64,000 nt of DNA from Palsa-504 sp963767565 (GCA_963767565.1 CAVYEG010000010.1:289536-353535); one strand, 5' to 3'. Counted from the stretch's first letter, positions 16,020-25,537 are shown. Translations and numbers: made by a program. The notes: a model not told the origin generated them from the letters alone.

Positions 16020-18600
16020 TCTAGGCTATTTCTAAAACACTGCTTAAAGTAGAGGAAAAGTTTAGAAGGTTGGTTACTTTCTTTGCGGAATTGTCTGCGT
16101 CGCAGCGCCATTCAATAGAGATCTTCCGCAAAATCTTCGGTGCTATCGACTATTCAGGGACTACATTGGCTTCGCCACTTGCAGAAGAGCCTGCTGCGAT
16201 AGCGATAGCGCTCGCAGAGTTGGACATTATGAAGGCCGATAATGGGCTGATCGATCGGACAGCGGCAGCAGCGCTGCTGGTGCATGACATGCGAATACTT
16301 GATGAGTAGTCCTCAAACCTCACATAGGCTGACAGTTAGGCTCTATCTGAGCTACTGGATAGGGCAAGACTCATCAACGAGGCGGCACTGGCTAACTTTA
16401 AAGGCGACTAGTTAGATTACGCATCATTGTGCTTCTCAATTGAGTGGGGCAGCGCACAATAGGCTTTGCTCTTTGACTAGCTTTGGCTAATCTAAGATTA
16501 TCTTAGCGGTTCGCTTGTAGATTCTGCTGCTATCAGAGAACTAAACATTATCTCTATAGGCAAAGATAAGTCATCTGGCAATATTACGGTGTAGGTTCGC
16601 ACTAATACTAGAGAGGAATTTCATAGCATAGTTGAAGAGCGATACCTGATAGAGCAATATTTCTTTCAGGTAGAGGATATGTGGCGCTGCTTGTCATTGA
16701 TACAGATTGATATTAGATTAGAGCTGAGACTGACACAGTGGCGCAGCAGTAGAGGACTGGAAAGATACACAATGCAGGTGGATAAGAAAATAGTCAAGAG
16801 ATTACTAATGGGGAAAGATATGTATGGCAATAGATAGCATGTATGGCTAAGAGAGCTGATATAGAATGAGATGGACGCTACAGAGTCTAGTAGGTTTGAG
16901 TAGGAAGATGATTCTTACACTACTGAAATAAGAGTAATATGGGGAGACTAGCAATTGATTTAAGTAGTGGAAAAAGATAATGGGATGAGTTAATAGAAAG
17001 TTTAGAGATATATAGAGATAATAGGATGTTATGGTTGGAGATAATTTGAAGTGTTGGGATGAGAGATAGATGAAAAGTATTTCTTAGATAGATTAGAGAT
17101 TGGGTTAGTATCAGTATTTAGATTAGATAGAAGAGTTACTGTGCGGTAGGTGAGAGAGAAGATGAGAGATAGATGGTATATAGGTGTATTTTTCAGATAT
17201 GAATAGTATATTCTTTCTTGAATCTGTGTATGTATTGAGGGAAATGAAGTAAGTGTAGAGTTGGAGGAATAACTTTCAATGGTAGGTATAAAGTATGATT
17301 TGGTTGAGATGTTAGTTTAATTGATGAAGTAGATTAGAGTTGATTTTTCTGTAGATATGATAACTAGTTAGGAAAATTATTCTTTGATGTCTACTTTTCT
17401 AAAGGATATGAAGATAGAGATAAGAGTATATGATATATATGAGATTAAGATAGGAGATTAAGAAGGGAGATTGAAGGTAGAGATGTTAGTATAGAAAGGT
17501 ATTAGAAAAAGAAGAAAAAGAAGTGATAGTAGTGAGAGAGATGGTTTTGAAGTTTACTATTATGATATAATAGAAGATGAGCTAGATATAGAGATAGAGG
17601 GTGTTAGAGTATTAAAGAAGAATAGTTTACAGTTGGAAAAGTATGGAAGAATAAAAGAAGTTGAGAAGAGATTTTACTGGAATAGGGAGAGATTTAATTT
17701 AGGTTAATGAGATTATTATATGAATTAGGATTTATTGAGAGATGAGTAGATTGTATTAATATATAGAGATGAGATAGATATAGATGAGGACTTAGTTAAG
17801 ATATTATATGATGATGTTGAGAGGTAGTTAGATGAGCTTTTATAGCAGCTAATAGAGAACATATATAGTGATATGAAGATGGTAAAAGAGAGTGAGATTG
17901 TTATATATAGTTAGGGAGAAATTGTAAAGAGGGAAGGTTATTATTAAGAGAGAGAGCTAAAACTTCTGTAGTATAACAGTTAGGAGTATATCAATAAGAT
18001 AGCATAGAGTGTGTATGAGAAAAGTTGTATAGTAAAGGTTAAATGGATAAATGGGTAAAGAGATATAGTTTCAATAGCAGATGTAGATTAGTTAAGGTGT
18101 TATGTGGATGTTACTTATTCTGTGAGGAGAGATAGGGTATTTCAGGTCTACGCTGAATAGAAACAACTAAAAGATTGGATAATGTTGGAAGATAAAGTTG
18201 AGGAGAAGCTAATTAGAGATGGGTGAATGTTAGAGGAGAGATTATAGGAGATTACATCAGTAGATAAGATGATGTAGTACATAGAAGACATAGTGAGAGA
18301 GATTAGTAAAGGGGAAATAGTACAATTATAGAGAGGAGATTATGTTATAGTAAGAAGTGAGATTTTCTATGAAGAAATATTTATGAAGGTAATTTATGAG
18401 GGATATAAAAATATAAGTTAAGTTGGAGAATATAGAAGTAGGAGAGAAGTCACTTATATGAAGATGAGTGATATAATAAAAGATGAATATATACTGATGG
18501 TAAGATTAGAGAAACATCTAAAATAGGTTGAATAGGAAGATAGAAGGCTTAATAAAGAGTGGTTGAGATATTTTTGAGAGGATGTAGTTGAAGATTATAC
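16020..18600 (+). pseudogene. HSP90/GHKL-like ATPase with TAG/TAA at Gln positions
   Basis: One frame (phase of 16070) reads KVEEKFRRLVTFFAELSASQ, ADSqALSELLDRARLINEAA, then YGNRqHVWLRELIqNEMDAT, the GHKL N-box, then VVEKDNGMSqqKVqRY, a G1-like box, and IGLVSVFRLDRRVTVR, resembling the HSP90 lid; lower-case q marks a stop triplet. From 16307 to 16963 there are 11 TAG, 2 TAA and no TGA; TAG 16862 is the Q of LRELIQN. The architecture resembles HSP90-like ATPases of bacterial conflict systems. Beyond about 17700 the frame is uncertain, TGA also appears, and Pro is absent. Under the standard code this is a dead gene; the alternative is stop reassignment or suppression. Confidence 0.5.
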
Positions 18601-18619
18601 TAAGAAGGTTATAATGGTT

Positions 18620-19767
18620 AGTTGGGAAAAACTTTATTTGGAGATTAGGTAGATCATAGGGGATGATATTATAAGCGTTACCTTCGGATCTCTCCGCATT
18701 GATATCTAGATAAGGGATATGACTAGGGTGCAGGGCGGGCACGGTTTCGCGACTCTTTTCCTAGCTGAGTGCTGTTGCGATTACTGGCAGCTGGAACAGC
18801 AGGATGTCTAAGTCAGTGTCTTCGATCTGCTCGCTGTCTGGGCAGTACTCGGCGGCGATACACAGGGACCGCCGCTTAACTCACAAGAACGACCACTGGT
18901 AGCTGAGCTGGCTGATGCGGCGAAGCTGGTCCGCTGTGAGCTTCACAGTGCCACCTCAGTGCCTCGGCTTTGTCCGCCGCGTTGCGCTGTTCTGCGTCGC
19001 TGACTCTCAAGTGCGATAGCATCGGCACGCGCGTGGCAGAACTCGGTTGGATCAGGGCCAGGCTGGCGTGCACGTCACGACTGAACCGCTACAGCTCGTC
19101 GGCTGACAGCACGCCATCAGTCAGATAAGCCGCGATCCGGACTTCGCCGCGCTGTGAGATGGCAGTATAAGAGAAAGATCGTCGGCAAGACGACGCTACG
19201 GCGCGCGCTTAGCGAACACGCACTGGGGCGTCTTCTCAACGCGCCGCGCTGAACTCCGCACCAGGGACTCAGGGCCGGACGGGGAGCATAACTGGGCTAG
19301 ATTGCTGATCAGGGTTGTCTCGCACTGTGCGCTGCTGGAAATGACTGGGATGCTCGTCTAGATGTCCGTCAAACCAGTACGCGTCATCGGTGGCGAACTA
19401 CACGAACACAAGTACATGATCATCGGTATTCTGATAGGCTGGCTGTGCGCTGTCGCTAGGTTAGCGATGAGTCGATGGCGCTGAGGTGGGATAGGATAGG
19501 CGCTAGCAAGAGGGAGATGGGGAATGATAGCGCAAGGTTGACTCAAGGTCGCGGTGTGCTAGCTCAAGCTAGGCAGAGGTCATCTAGGCTACATCGAGCG
19601 ATAGATCACTTGGCATGAGCGATCTTCGCTGCTCCTCCTGCTCAAGCAGAACGGCGTTTAGGCTCGCTTGCAGCTGGGTCTGTGATGGCGAGACGAGTCT
19701 TGCTGGTCAAAGAACGCGATGGCGCTTCAAGCTGACGCTGATAGTCTCTAAGCTCGTATGTGATCAT
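18620..19767 (-). pseudogene. Unknown gene on the opposite strand with TAG at Gln-like positions
   Basis: Starts at ATG 19767 (MITYELRDYQRQLE) and, after a frame slip, reads QTQLQASLNAVLLEQEEQRR, LDVAqMTSAqLELAHRDLES, DHVLVFVqFATDDAYWFDGH, RIAAYLTDGVLSADELqRFS and LTADQLRRISQLSYQWSFL, with q for TAG. It then meets TGA at 18881-18883 and continues in frame as CIAAEYCPDSEQIEDTDLDI. CAG and CAA are also used for Gln. The text is acidic, helical and protein-like, but I do not know the family. At least three frame changes are needed. Convergent with the ATPase gene, divergent from the DUF5753 regulator. Confidence 0.4.
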
Positions 19768-19930
19768 GGCAGGAAGCGGATGCTCCGACTGTGCGACAGG
19801 TTCGACTCAGGTAGTACTTAGCGGCGTGGTGGTCTCGGTTTCTAACTGGCAGCGCAGGGGCACATTGGGAATGTGCAGCAGCAGGCAGGCACATCGCTAC
19901 GCTTCGGAACTGCGTCACAGCGGAGGCACG

Positions 19931-20706
19931 ATGGCGAACGAGAACGACAGAGGAACGACTCGGGGTATGACTCGGGGACAAGCTGCGAGATGCGCGCTTG
20001 CGTCGACTATTCGAGCTAGGAGCAGCTAGCAGGGCACTGGGCTTTGACAGAACAGTCATCGTGCGAGCTGAAACAGGCTCGCGTTCTCGGATGACGTGGC
20101 TGGCAAGATCGCGGAGATGTTCCGACTGGCAAACGGCTTGTACGTGCGCTGTGCGCGATGCTAGGAAGACGAACGGACATACGGGATGATTCACGGACTG
20201 GGTTGACATCGAGGGGCACGCGTTATTGCGCTGGTGGGAGCTGACGCTGATACCGATATACTCCAGACGAAGCCTATGCTGCGCGATGCTGGCAGCTGGA
20301 GACGAGACAGCCTGACGAGGTAGAGGCGAAGGTTGCATCGCCTGGGACGACAGTCGGTGCTCGCACGCTGACGTGCGAGTGCTGCTGGACGAATCGGTCT
20401 TGCACGCAGGATCGGGGACGCTGACGTCATGGCGATGCAGCTAGAGCACCTGCTCACATGGGCAGCTGGCCACGTCACGATCCAGGTGTACCTTCGCGGC
20501 AAGGCTTACGCGACTCTCCGAGGTGTTAGCGATCGCGGAAATACCAGGCGAAGCAGACGCGGCGTACCTGGAAACGGGGTGCAGGGTATCACGATGCGCG
20601 ATGCTGCGCTAGTCTGAGCTACGACGCGGATGTTCGATGACTGCGGGACGAGGCGCTGTCGCGCTCCGCGTCTCTGGAACTCATAGCAGAATTGGAGAAA
20701 TCATGA
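19931..20706 (+). pseudogene. DUF5753 HTH regulator (Scr1-like), several small deletions
   Basis: ATG 19931 after GGAGG. Across frames it reads LRRLFELGAASRALGFDRTV, IVRAETGSR, SDDVAGKIAEMFRLANGLYV, DWVDIEGHALLRWWELTLIP, ADVRVLLDESVLHA, IGDADVMAMQLEHLLTWAAG, IPGEADAAYLETG and LRDEALSRSASLELIAELE. This is the full order of an XRE-type HTH plus DUF5753 domain. Breaks fall in short GC repeats (CGCG, GGG) where one to three bases appear lost. Gln is CAG throughout, unlike the upstream cargo. The stop overlaps the next ATG. Confidence 0.75.
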
Positions 20707-20910
20707 ACGAACAGATCTCCGCTGGCGGAAGTCCAGCTACAGCGAGTCAAACGACGAAGGTTGCGTTGAGGATGGGAACAGCGATCATGCTGTCCTCGTA
20801 CGAGACACGACTAACCGCGACGGCGCGAGATGGTCTACACCACAGCTACGTGGTAGCGCTTCACTGACTGGGTGAAGCGCTCGTTAGCTGGTCTGCTGCT
20901 GATACTATAG
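20703..20910 (+). pseudogene. DUF397 protein with in-frame TAG
   Basis: ATG 20703 overlaps the DUF5753 stop, the usual DUF5753/DUF397 pairing. Reading NDEGCVEDGNSDHAVLVRDT then TNRDGA recovers the DUF397 core (CVEV....V.VRD...DG). After a frame change comes TWqRFTDWVK, the family's C-terminal W-x-x-F helix, with TAG (20854-20856) where Gln would suit. Small DUF397 partners of this type are linked to developmental regulators or antitoxin-like functions in actinomycetes. Confidence 0.6.
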
Positions 20911-20986
20911 GGGCACTTTTGCGTCTAGAGGGTGCTCTTCGGCGAGTCTAAGGGATTGCTACTAGGGAAAATTGGAACTGCTGGAC

Positions 20987-21880
20987 TCAGGAATCTCTTT
21001 CATCGGGGAGCGTAAGAGTTTCTGCGACTAGGTTGGCTTCACGTACACTCTCCTGAAAAGCCTCTTTCGCCTGAGCAGTCCTCTCGGTCAGCGCTCGCAA
21101 CTCTTCTGCGACAAGTTCATCTCTTACGATGTTCGCAAGCAAGTCGCGAACAGATTCGTTTAGACCTTCTGCGTGCTGACTGCCGATCCAGTCTTATAAG
21201 TTGCATCTACCGCTTTGACCGATGCGATAGCGCTCAAGGTTTTCTACGCGTGATTTCGCGGATCTGAGCGCTGTCTCAATAGCCTTCCGTTGCGGTCCGA
21301 TGACGGCGCCCGTCAGCGAACCTGTTGCTCGGCCTCATCTGCCGCGTTAGAGCTCTGACGGCGGTAAATTGGTTGGCGTGAATTTGGGTCGGTTGCTACC
21401 ATAGCTGTAATTGACCTATGCCTAGCGCGCAAATCGGTAATCTTTTTTCCGACGATCTCAATATTGTGAACATTATCTCCGAGTAGCTCTTCTCTACGTG
21501 CGTGTTAGCAAATGTTGGGCACGCGCATTAGAGTTCAGAATTATACTGATAGCGCCTTCGGCTCTTTCCAATAGTTCGAGGCAATCACGGTCAAGCGACT
21601 TCCTTTCACGTTGCCGCTCATACCTCTCTGCGATTCGAGTTGCTCCCTTCTCCGATGTTCGACGCGCAGTTTATGCTTATACTTATCCTGCAAATTAACT
21701 GCTACACCAGCAGCGACAAGTGTGGCGACCCGGTTCCGATAGCCAGAAGTATGATGACACCGAAGAAGCAGCCAAGATCAAACCCACTGCCGCGAGGGCG
21801 AGCAGACCCATAACGACCATGCCGCTCTGTACGGGCGCATGAGCATATTGTGCATAAGTGCGGTCATGTCGACAAGACAC
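20987..21880 (-). pseudogene. Membrane-anchored coiled-coil protein, frameshifted
   Basis: N-terminal segment MVVMGLLALAAVGLILAASS is a clear membrane helix. Later frames read LVAAGVAVNLQDKYKHKLRV, ERYERQRERKSLDRDCLELL, GDNVHNIEIVGKKITDLRAR, AIETALRSAKSRVENLERYR and LVAEELRALTERTAQAKEAF, ending LPDERDS at TGA 20987. Heptad-like Leu/Ala spacing suggests a long coiled coil. Gln is CAA/CAG apart from one TAA (NLqDWIGSQ). GC is near 50 percent, so acquired DNA. Function unknown. Confidence 0.55.
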
Positions 21881-22099
21881 GCACCTGCGCCCGCACGGGC
21901 GGGCTTCTGGGATAAGCGGCGGTCGGTCTGGCTTAGCCGCCGAGGACTGCCGACGGTGAGCATGTGGAAGAGGCCCGCCCTAGACGTGTTGCCAGCCCGG
22001 CTGCCGGTGATCGCTGCACGGGGCGGCTAGCCGGGCTCGCGTCGAGGAGTCGGTTCCAGGCTCTTAGGGTCGTCTCTGGGCGTGGGCGCGGTACGCGCG
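21881..22099. other. Gap between cargo and integrase
   Basis: Returns to high GC. It has a GC-rich inverted repeat near 21890-21905 (GCCCGCACGGGCGGGC) that could serve as terminator. No gene seen. Confidence 0.3.
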
Positions 22100-23433
22100 T
22101 TATGCCGCGTGCCAGCGAGGCGCCAGCGCGACGCTGGCTAGGCTCGGTTGCTGGCCGGGGCGGGCTTGGCTGGTCCATCGGGCGTTCATCATCGCGCCGA
22201 TGCGCTGTTCGGCGTTGGCGCTGGCGTGGATGTAGAAGTGCAGCGTGGTCTCGATGCTGTCGTGCCCGAGAACCTGGGAGATGTTGGCGAGTTCGCGCGG
22301 GTTGGTGTCTAGGGCTTCGCTGGCGAACTGGTGGCGCAGGCTGTGGGTGTGCACGCCGCTGATCCCGAGGTAGTCCAGCATCCGGCCGAACCGGTTTCCT
22401 GCCGTGCTGTAGGGCATGTAGGGGGTGCCGTTCGGGCCGGGGCACAGCGGCTCGTCCGCCAGCTCTTGAACCATGTCCCAGATCATGTCGGGCACGGGTA
22501 CGTCGCGGAAGTCTCCGGCCTTGCGGTGCTTGAGCGGCTCGAGCTCCCGGCCGTTCTCGCTGGCCTGCCAGCATAGGTGCAGGTAGCGGGTACCGTCGGC
22601 GCGCTGCCTGAAATCGGACTTGCGCACGCCCAGGGCCTCCCTGATCCGCAGTCCCATGGTGCGCTGGAGCCAGGGGGCGATGCCCACGCCGGGCATCACG
22701 CGAGTGCGCGCGACGGCCGTTCTTGTCCGGGCCGACCGCTGTGATCCCTCGGCGAGCATCCGCACCGTGTCATCGGAGACGGCCACCATGCCCTTGTTCT
22801 GCTGCTCGTACTGCTCGGCGGTCACGATGCGGGGGGCTAGCTCGATGCCGGACAGCGTGTGCCGGGGGATGACGCCCGCCGCACGCACTCATCCAGGGTG
22901 CCGGTGATGATGCGGCGGACGTTGCCCCGGTAGTCGTCGCTGTAGCTGCCCAGGGTCTTGTTCAGCAGGGTCTTGACCTCGGCATCCATCCGCGCGACGT
23001 CCAGCACGCTGCGTCCCTCCAGCAGCGCACGGACGGCCGGGTTGGCGAAGTTGCTGCGGTAGGTGGCCTTGCTCTTGGCGTTGGCCTTGGCCATCCCCTC
23101 CACGTAGGCGTCGCACAGCGGCAAGAACGCGACGAGGCCGGCGCGGGGGTCGGTGAACATCGCGCCCTGGGTCTGCTTGCCGGTCGAGAGGGTGAGCTGG
23201 AAGGTATGGGCCTCGGTCAGCGTGCCGAAGGACTGCTCGCGCTGCCGGGAGTTGACCGAGTAGCGGACGGTCCACTTGTGCGCGCACCCTGCGACCTGGC
23301 GGGCCTCGCACGTGTGCTGGCATGTCCCGCTGGCGCAGCCCTTGTTGCTGCCGGGCTTATGATAGGTGCGGTCACACTTCTTGAAGATCGTGGCCTGGAC
23401 GAGCGTATTCTGGACTGTGCTGGTCTCTGTGCG
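22100..23433 (-). pseudogene. Tyrosine recombinase/integrase of the element, one clear frameshift
   Basis: N-terminal part: FKKCDRTYHKPGSNKGCASG with Cys pairs, then VRYSVNSRQREQSFGTLTEA and a SAM-like core-binding domain (ATYRSNFANPAVRALLEGRS). Catalytic domain: Arg I in LRIREALGVRKSDF, HSLRH box (H-x-x-R) in VHTHSLRHQFASEAL, GHDSIETTLHFYIH with the late His and nucleophile Tyr. A frame slip in a CGGCGG repeat near 22885 separates the halves, and the start near 23433 is unclear. It adjoins the right core, as expected for an integrase cutting at 23511-23523. Confidence 0.75.
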
Positions 23434-23446
23434 GCATCTCGCGGTT

Positions 23447-23467
23447 CCTGACTTTTGCCTGACTTTA
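23447..23467 (+). repeat. Right-end direct repeats, possible integrase arm sites
   Basis: CCTGACTTT, TGC-type spacing, CCTGACTTT, between the integrase start and the right core. Compare 11447-11473 at the other end. Confidence 0.5.
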
Positions 23468-23510
23468 GACTACCCTGCTGGTCTGTGACCTGCATTGATA
23501 TCTATTATTC

Positions 23511-23523
23511 CGGCAAAGACAAC
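23511..23523 (+). other. attR core of the integrated element
   Basis: CGGCAAAGACAAC, the second copy of the core at 11280-11292, lying at the resumption of the methyltransferase frame. Confidence 0.75.
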
Positions 23524-24237
23524 TTCGCCGCCGACCGCGAGCTGGCCGAACGGGTGCTCGAGGCGATGCCCTCCATGCCGCTGATCGCCCGGGCCGCGCG
23601 CCTGTTCCTGATCGACGCGGTGCACCAGCTGGCGACCGAACACCGCGTCCGCCAGTTCCTCGACATCGGCACCGGCTTGCCGACCGCCGACAACACCCAC
23701 GACGTCGCTCAGCGCGCCGCCTCCGAGTCCAAGATCGTCTACGTGGACCACGACCCAATCGTGCTCAGCCACGCCCAGGCCCTGCTGACTAGCACCCCCG
23801 AAGGCCGGACCGACTATATCCAGGCCGACCTGCGGGACACCGACACGATCCTCAGGGGCGCCGCCCATGCGCTCGACCTCACCCGCCCGGTCGCTGTCTT
23901 GCTCATCGCGGTCCTGCACTTCATCCCCGAGGCCGACGACCCGTACGCGGTCGTGGCGCGGCTGATGGAGGCGGTCCCGTCCGGCAGCTACCTGGTCATG
24001 GCCCACGCCGCCAGCGACATCGCCCCCGAGGCCTCCGCCGAGATGGCCCGCCGCTACAACGCGATGTCCTCGGCGTCGATTACCCCGCGCAGCCGCGACC
24101 AGGTCGCCCGCTTCTTCGAAGGCCTCGACCTGCTCCCTCCCGGTCTGGTCCCCATCAGCCAGTGGGGCCTGTCCGGCCAGGTCGACCCCGCCGCCGGCGG
24201 CCTGGTCGGCTACTGCGCCATCGCTCGCAAACCCTGA
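23511..24237 (+). pseudogene. DUF574 SAM-dependent methyltransferase, 3' part (split by element)
   Basis: Picks up the methyltransferase at GKDNFAADRELAERVLEAMP. It continues through the SAM-binding FLDIGTGLPTADNTHDVAQ, VVYVDHDP-type acidic strand (KIVYVDHDPIVLSHAQALL), LRDTDTIL, PVAVLLIAVLHFIPEADDP and the C-terminal RFFEGLDLLPPGLVPISQW. All catalytic parts are intact, so precise excision would restore a gene of about 280 codons. An upstream in-frame ATG (23455, inside the element) could still give a protein that lacks the true N-terminus. Confidence 0.9.
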
Positions 24238-24295
24238 ACGGGCAGGCCCACGAGCGGGCGCCTGTTGCATGGCGGCGGCTGTCGGGCAGCTGTGC

Positions 24296-25537
24296 TCAGG
24301 CTGCTGGCCGCGGTTTTCCTGTCACCTGCAGGTAGACCGCGGCGACCTGGCGTGCCAGCGCTGGCCAGGTGTACCGCTGTGCGGTCTGCCGGGCGGCGGA
24401 GGCCAGCCGGGCGGCGGTGGCCGGCTGGGTAAGAACGCGCGAGATGGCCGCGGCCAGGGCGGCCGTATCACCGGGCGGCACGAGCAGGCCGTTGACGTCA
24501 TGGTCGACCAGGGTAGGTATCCCGCCGACCCGGCTGGCGATGACCGGCAGGCCGGCGGCCATGCCCTCGATCAGCACCGAGGGCAGCTCCTCGTACCGGG
24601 TGGCCAGGACCAGCAGGTCGATGTGCTGGAGCACTGCGGCAATCCGCGCGTGCGGCGCGAAGCCGGTGAACCGGACCCGTCCGGCCAGCGGCCGCGCCTG
24701 CTGTTCGGCGGCCCGCCGGCTGGGGCCGTCGCCGACGATGAGCAGGCAGGCCGGCTCGGTGACCCGGCCGAACGCGCCGATCAGCGTGCCGAGGTCCTTC
24801 TGCGGGGCGATCCGGCCAATGTAGCCGACTCGGGGCCGCCCCAGGTCCGGGAACGGGTCGGACGCTTCTGCGGCGAACAGGTCCGGGTCGTAGCCGGGCG
24901 GGATCACCTGGATCCTGCTGTCCGGGATCCCTTCGCGCAGCAGGCGGTCCGCCGCGGTCGGGGTGAGCACGATCACCATGTCCGCGGCGGCCAGCGCCCG
25001 GCGTTCGGTCATGCCGCCTGCCAGTCGCAGCCACGCGGTCCGGGCCGAGGCGACCCGCATGTTGTGCCGGATGCTGGTGTGGACGGTAATGACCAGAGGG
25101 CAGTGGTGCCGCCGCGCCGCCAGCCGGGCCAGCGGCCCGACCACGATGTCCTCCCCGCAGTGCCCGTGCACCACGTCCACCGGGTTACCGCCCAGGGCCA
25201 GCGGAGCGGCCAGGGGCGCCCATGCCTGCCGGGCCAGCCGCATGTCCAGGCCGGTCCGCACCACCTGCCCCTGCTGGCCGAATCCGGTGCGGCCGGCCGG
25301 GCCGTCCAGCCGGGAGGTCAGGATCAGCTGGGCCGCGCCCATCCGGTCCAGGTGCCGGCTCAGCTCGGCGGTATGGTTCTGCATCCCGCCGATAACGTCG
25401 TAGCGCGCCGACCTCTCGCTCAGCGCGGCCGGCTCGAACACCGAGCACAACCGCAGCACCCGCATCCCATCCAGATCGACCGGGCCCCTGTCGCCGAGCT
25501 CAGGCAAACCAGTCACGCTGTCACCGGGGTCAGCCAT
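24296..25537 (-). CDS. Glycosyltransferase, GT4-like (GT-B fold)
   Basis: 413 aa, ATG 25537 after GGAGGCGGG. N-terminal acceptor domain has a G-rich loop (YDVIGGMQNHTAELSRHL), DVVHGHCGEDIVVGPLA and ITVHTSIRHNM. The C-terminal nucleotide-sugar domain has RVGYIGRIAPQKDLGTLIGA, LLIVGDGPSRRAAE and the E-x7-E motif in EELPSVLIEGMAAGLPVIAS, GLLVPPGDTAALAAAI. Family members transfer sugar from NDP-sugar to lipids, mycothiol precursors or exopolysaccharide. Acceptor unknown; no operon partner. Confidence 0.85.
   Translation of the reverse strand: MADPGDSVTGLPELGDRGPVDLDGMRVLRLCSVFEPAALSERSARYDVIGGMQNHTAELSRHLDRMGAAQLILTSRLDGPAGRTGFGQQGQVVRTGLDMRLARQAWAPLAAPLALGGNPVDVVHGHCGEDIVVGPLARLAARRHHCPLVITVHTSIRHNMRVASARTAWLRLAGGMTERRALAAADMVIVLTPTAADRLLREGIPDSRIQVIPPGYDPDLFAAEASDPFPDLGRPRVGYIGRIAPQKDLGTLIGAFGRVTEPACLLIVGDGPSRRAAEQQARPLAGRVRFTGFAPHARIAAVLQHIDLLVLATRYEELPSVLIEGMAAGLPVIASRVGGIPTLVDHDVNGLLVPPGDTAALAAAISRVLTQPATAARLASAARQTAQRYTWPALARQVAAVYLQVTGKPRPAA

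Larger units (their letters stand above)
11280..23523. mobile_element. Integrated AICE-like element inserted in a DUF574 methyltransferase gene
   Basis: Bounded by the direct repeat CGGCAAGGACAAC (11280-11292) and CGGCAAAGACAAC (23511-23523), each falling at the same codons of the interrupted gene. Joining them restores WLGGKDNFAADRELAERVL. It contains replication-relaxation, FtsK/Tra, excisionase-like HTH and tyrosine integrase genes, as in actinomycete integrative and conjugative elements (AICEs), plus about 7 kb of cargo. Most such elements use tRNA genes as targets; a protein-coding target is less usual. All backbone genes carry frameshifts, so it may be immobile or the consensus may be poor. 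Confidence 0.85.

Noticed and set aside
14700..18670. Eukaryotic or fungal retrotransposon-like DNA, suggested by many in-frame stops and AT-richness
   Set aside because: The block is inside a bacterial AICE with intact junctions, and the neighbouring frames are actinobacterial (HSP90-like ATPase, DUF5753, DUF397). No reverse transcriptase motif was found.
16960..18670. Complete bisulfite-like C-to-T conversion of a normal GC-rich gene
   Set aside because: Conversion of a gene with about a third C would give a T-dominated strand. Here A dominates, and Arg is mostly AGA, which C-to-T change cannot create.
18670..18880. The + strand ATPase frame continuing through 18880
   Set aside because: The minus strand here gives a better protein (CIAAEYCPDSEQIEDTDLDI) continuous with the upstream minus gene, so the ATPase was ended before it.
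19795..19815. A tRNA T-arm (GGTTCGACTC), possibly a suppressor tRNA
   Set aside because: The flanking bases do not pair into a T stem, and no acceptor or anticodon arm is present. No suppressor tRNA was found in the window.
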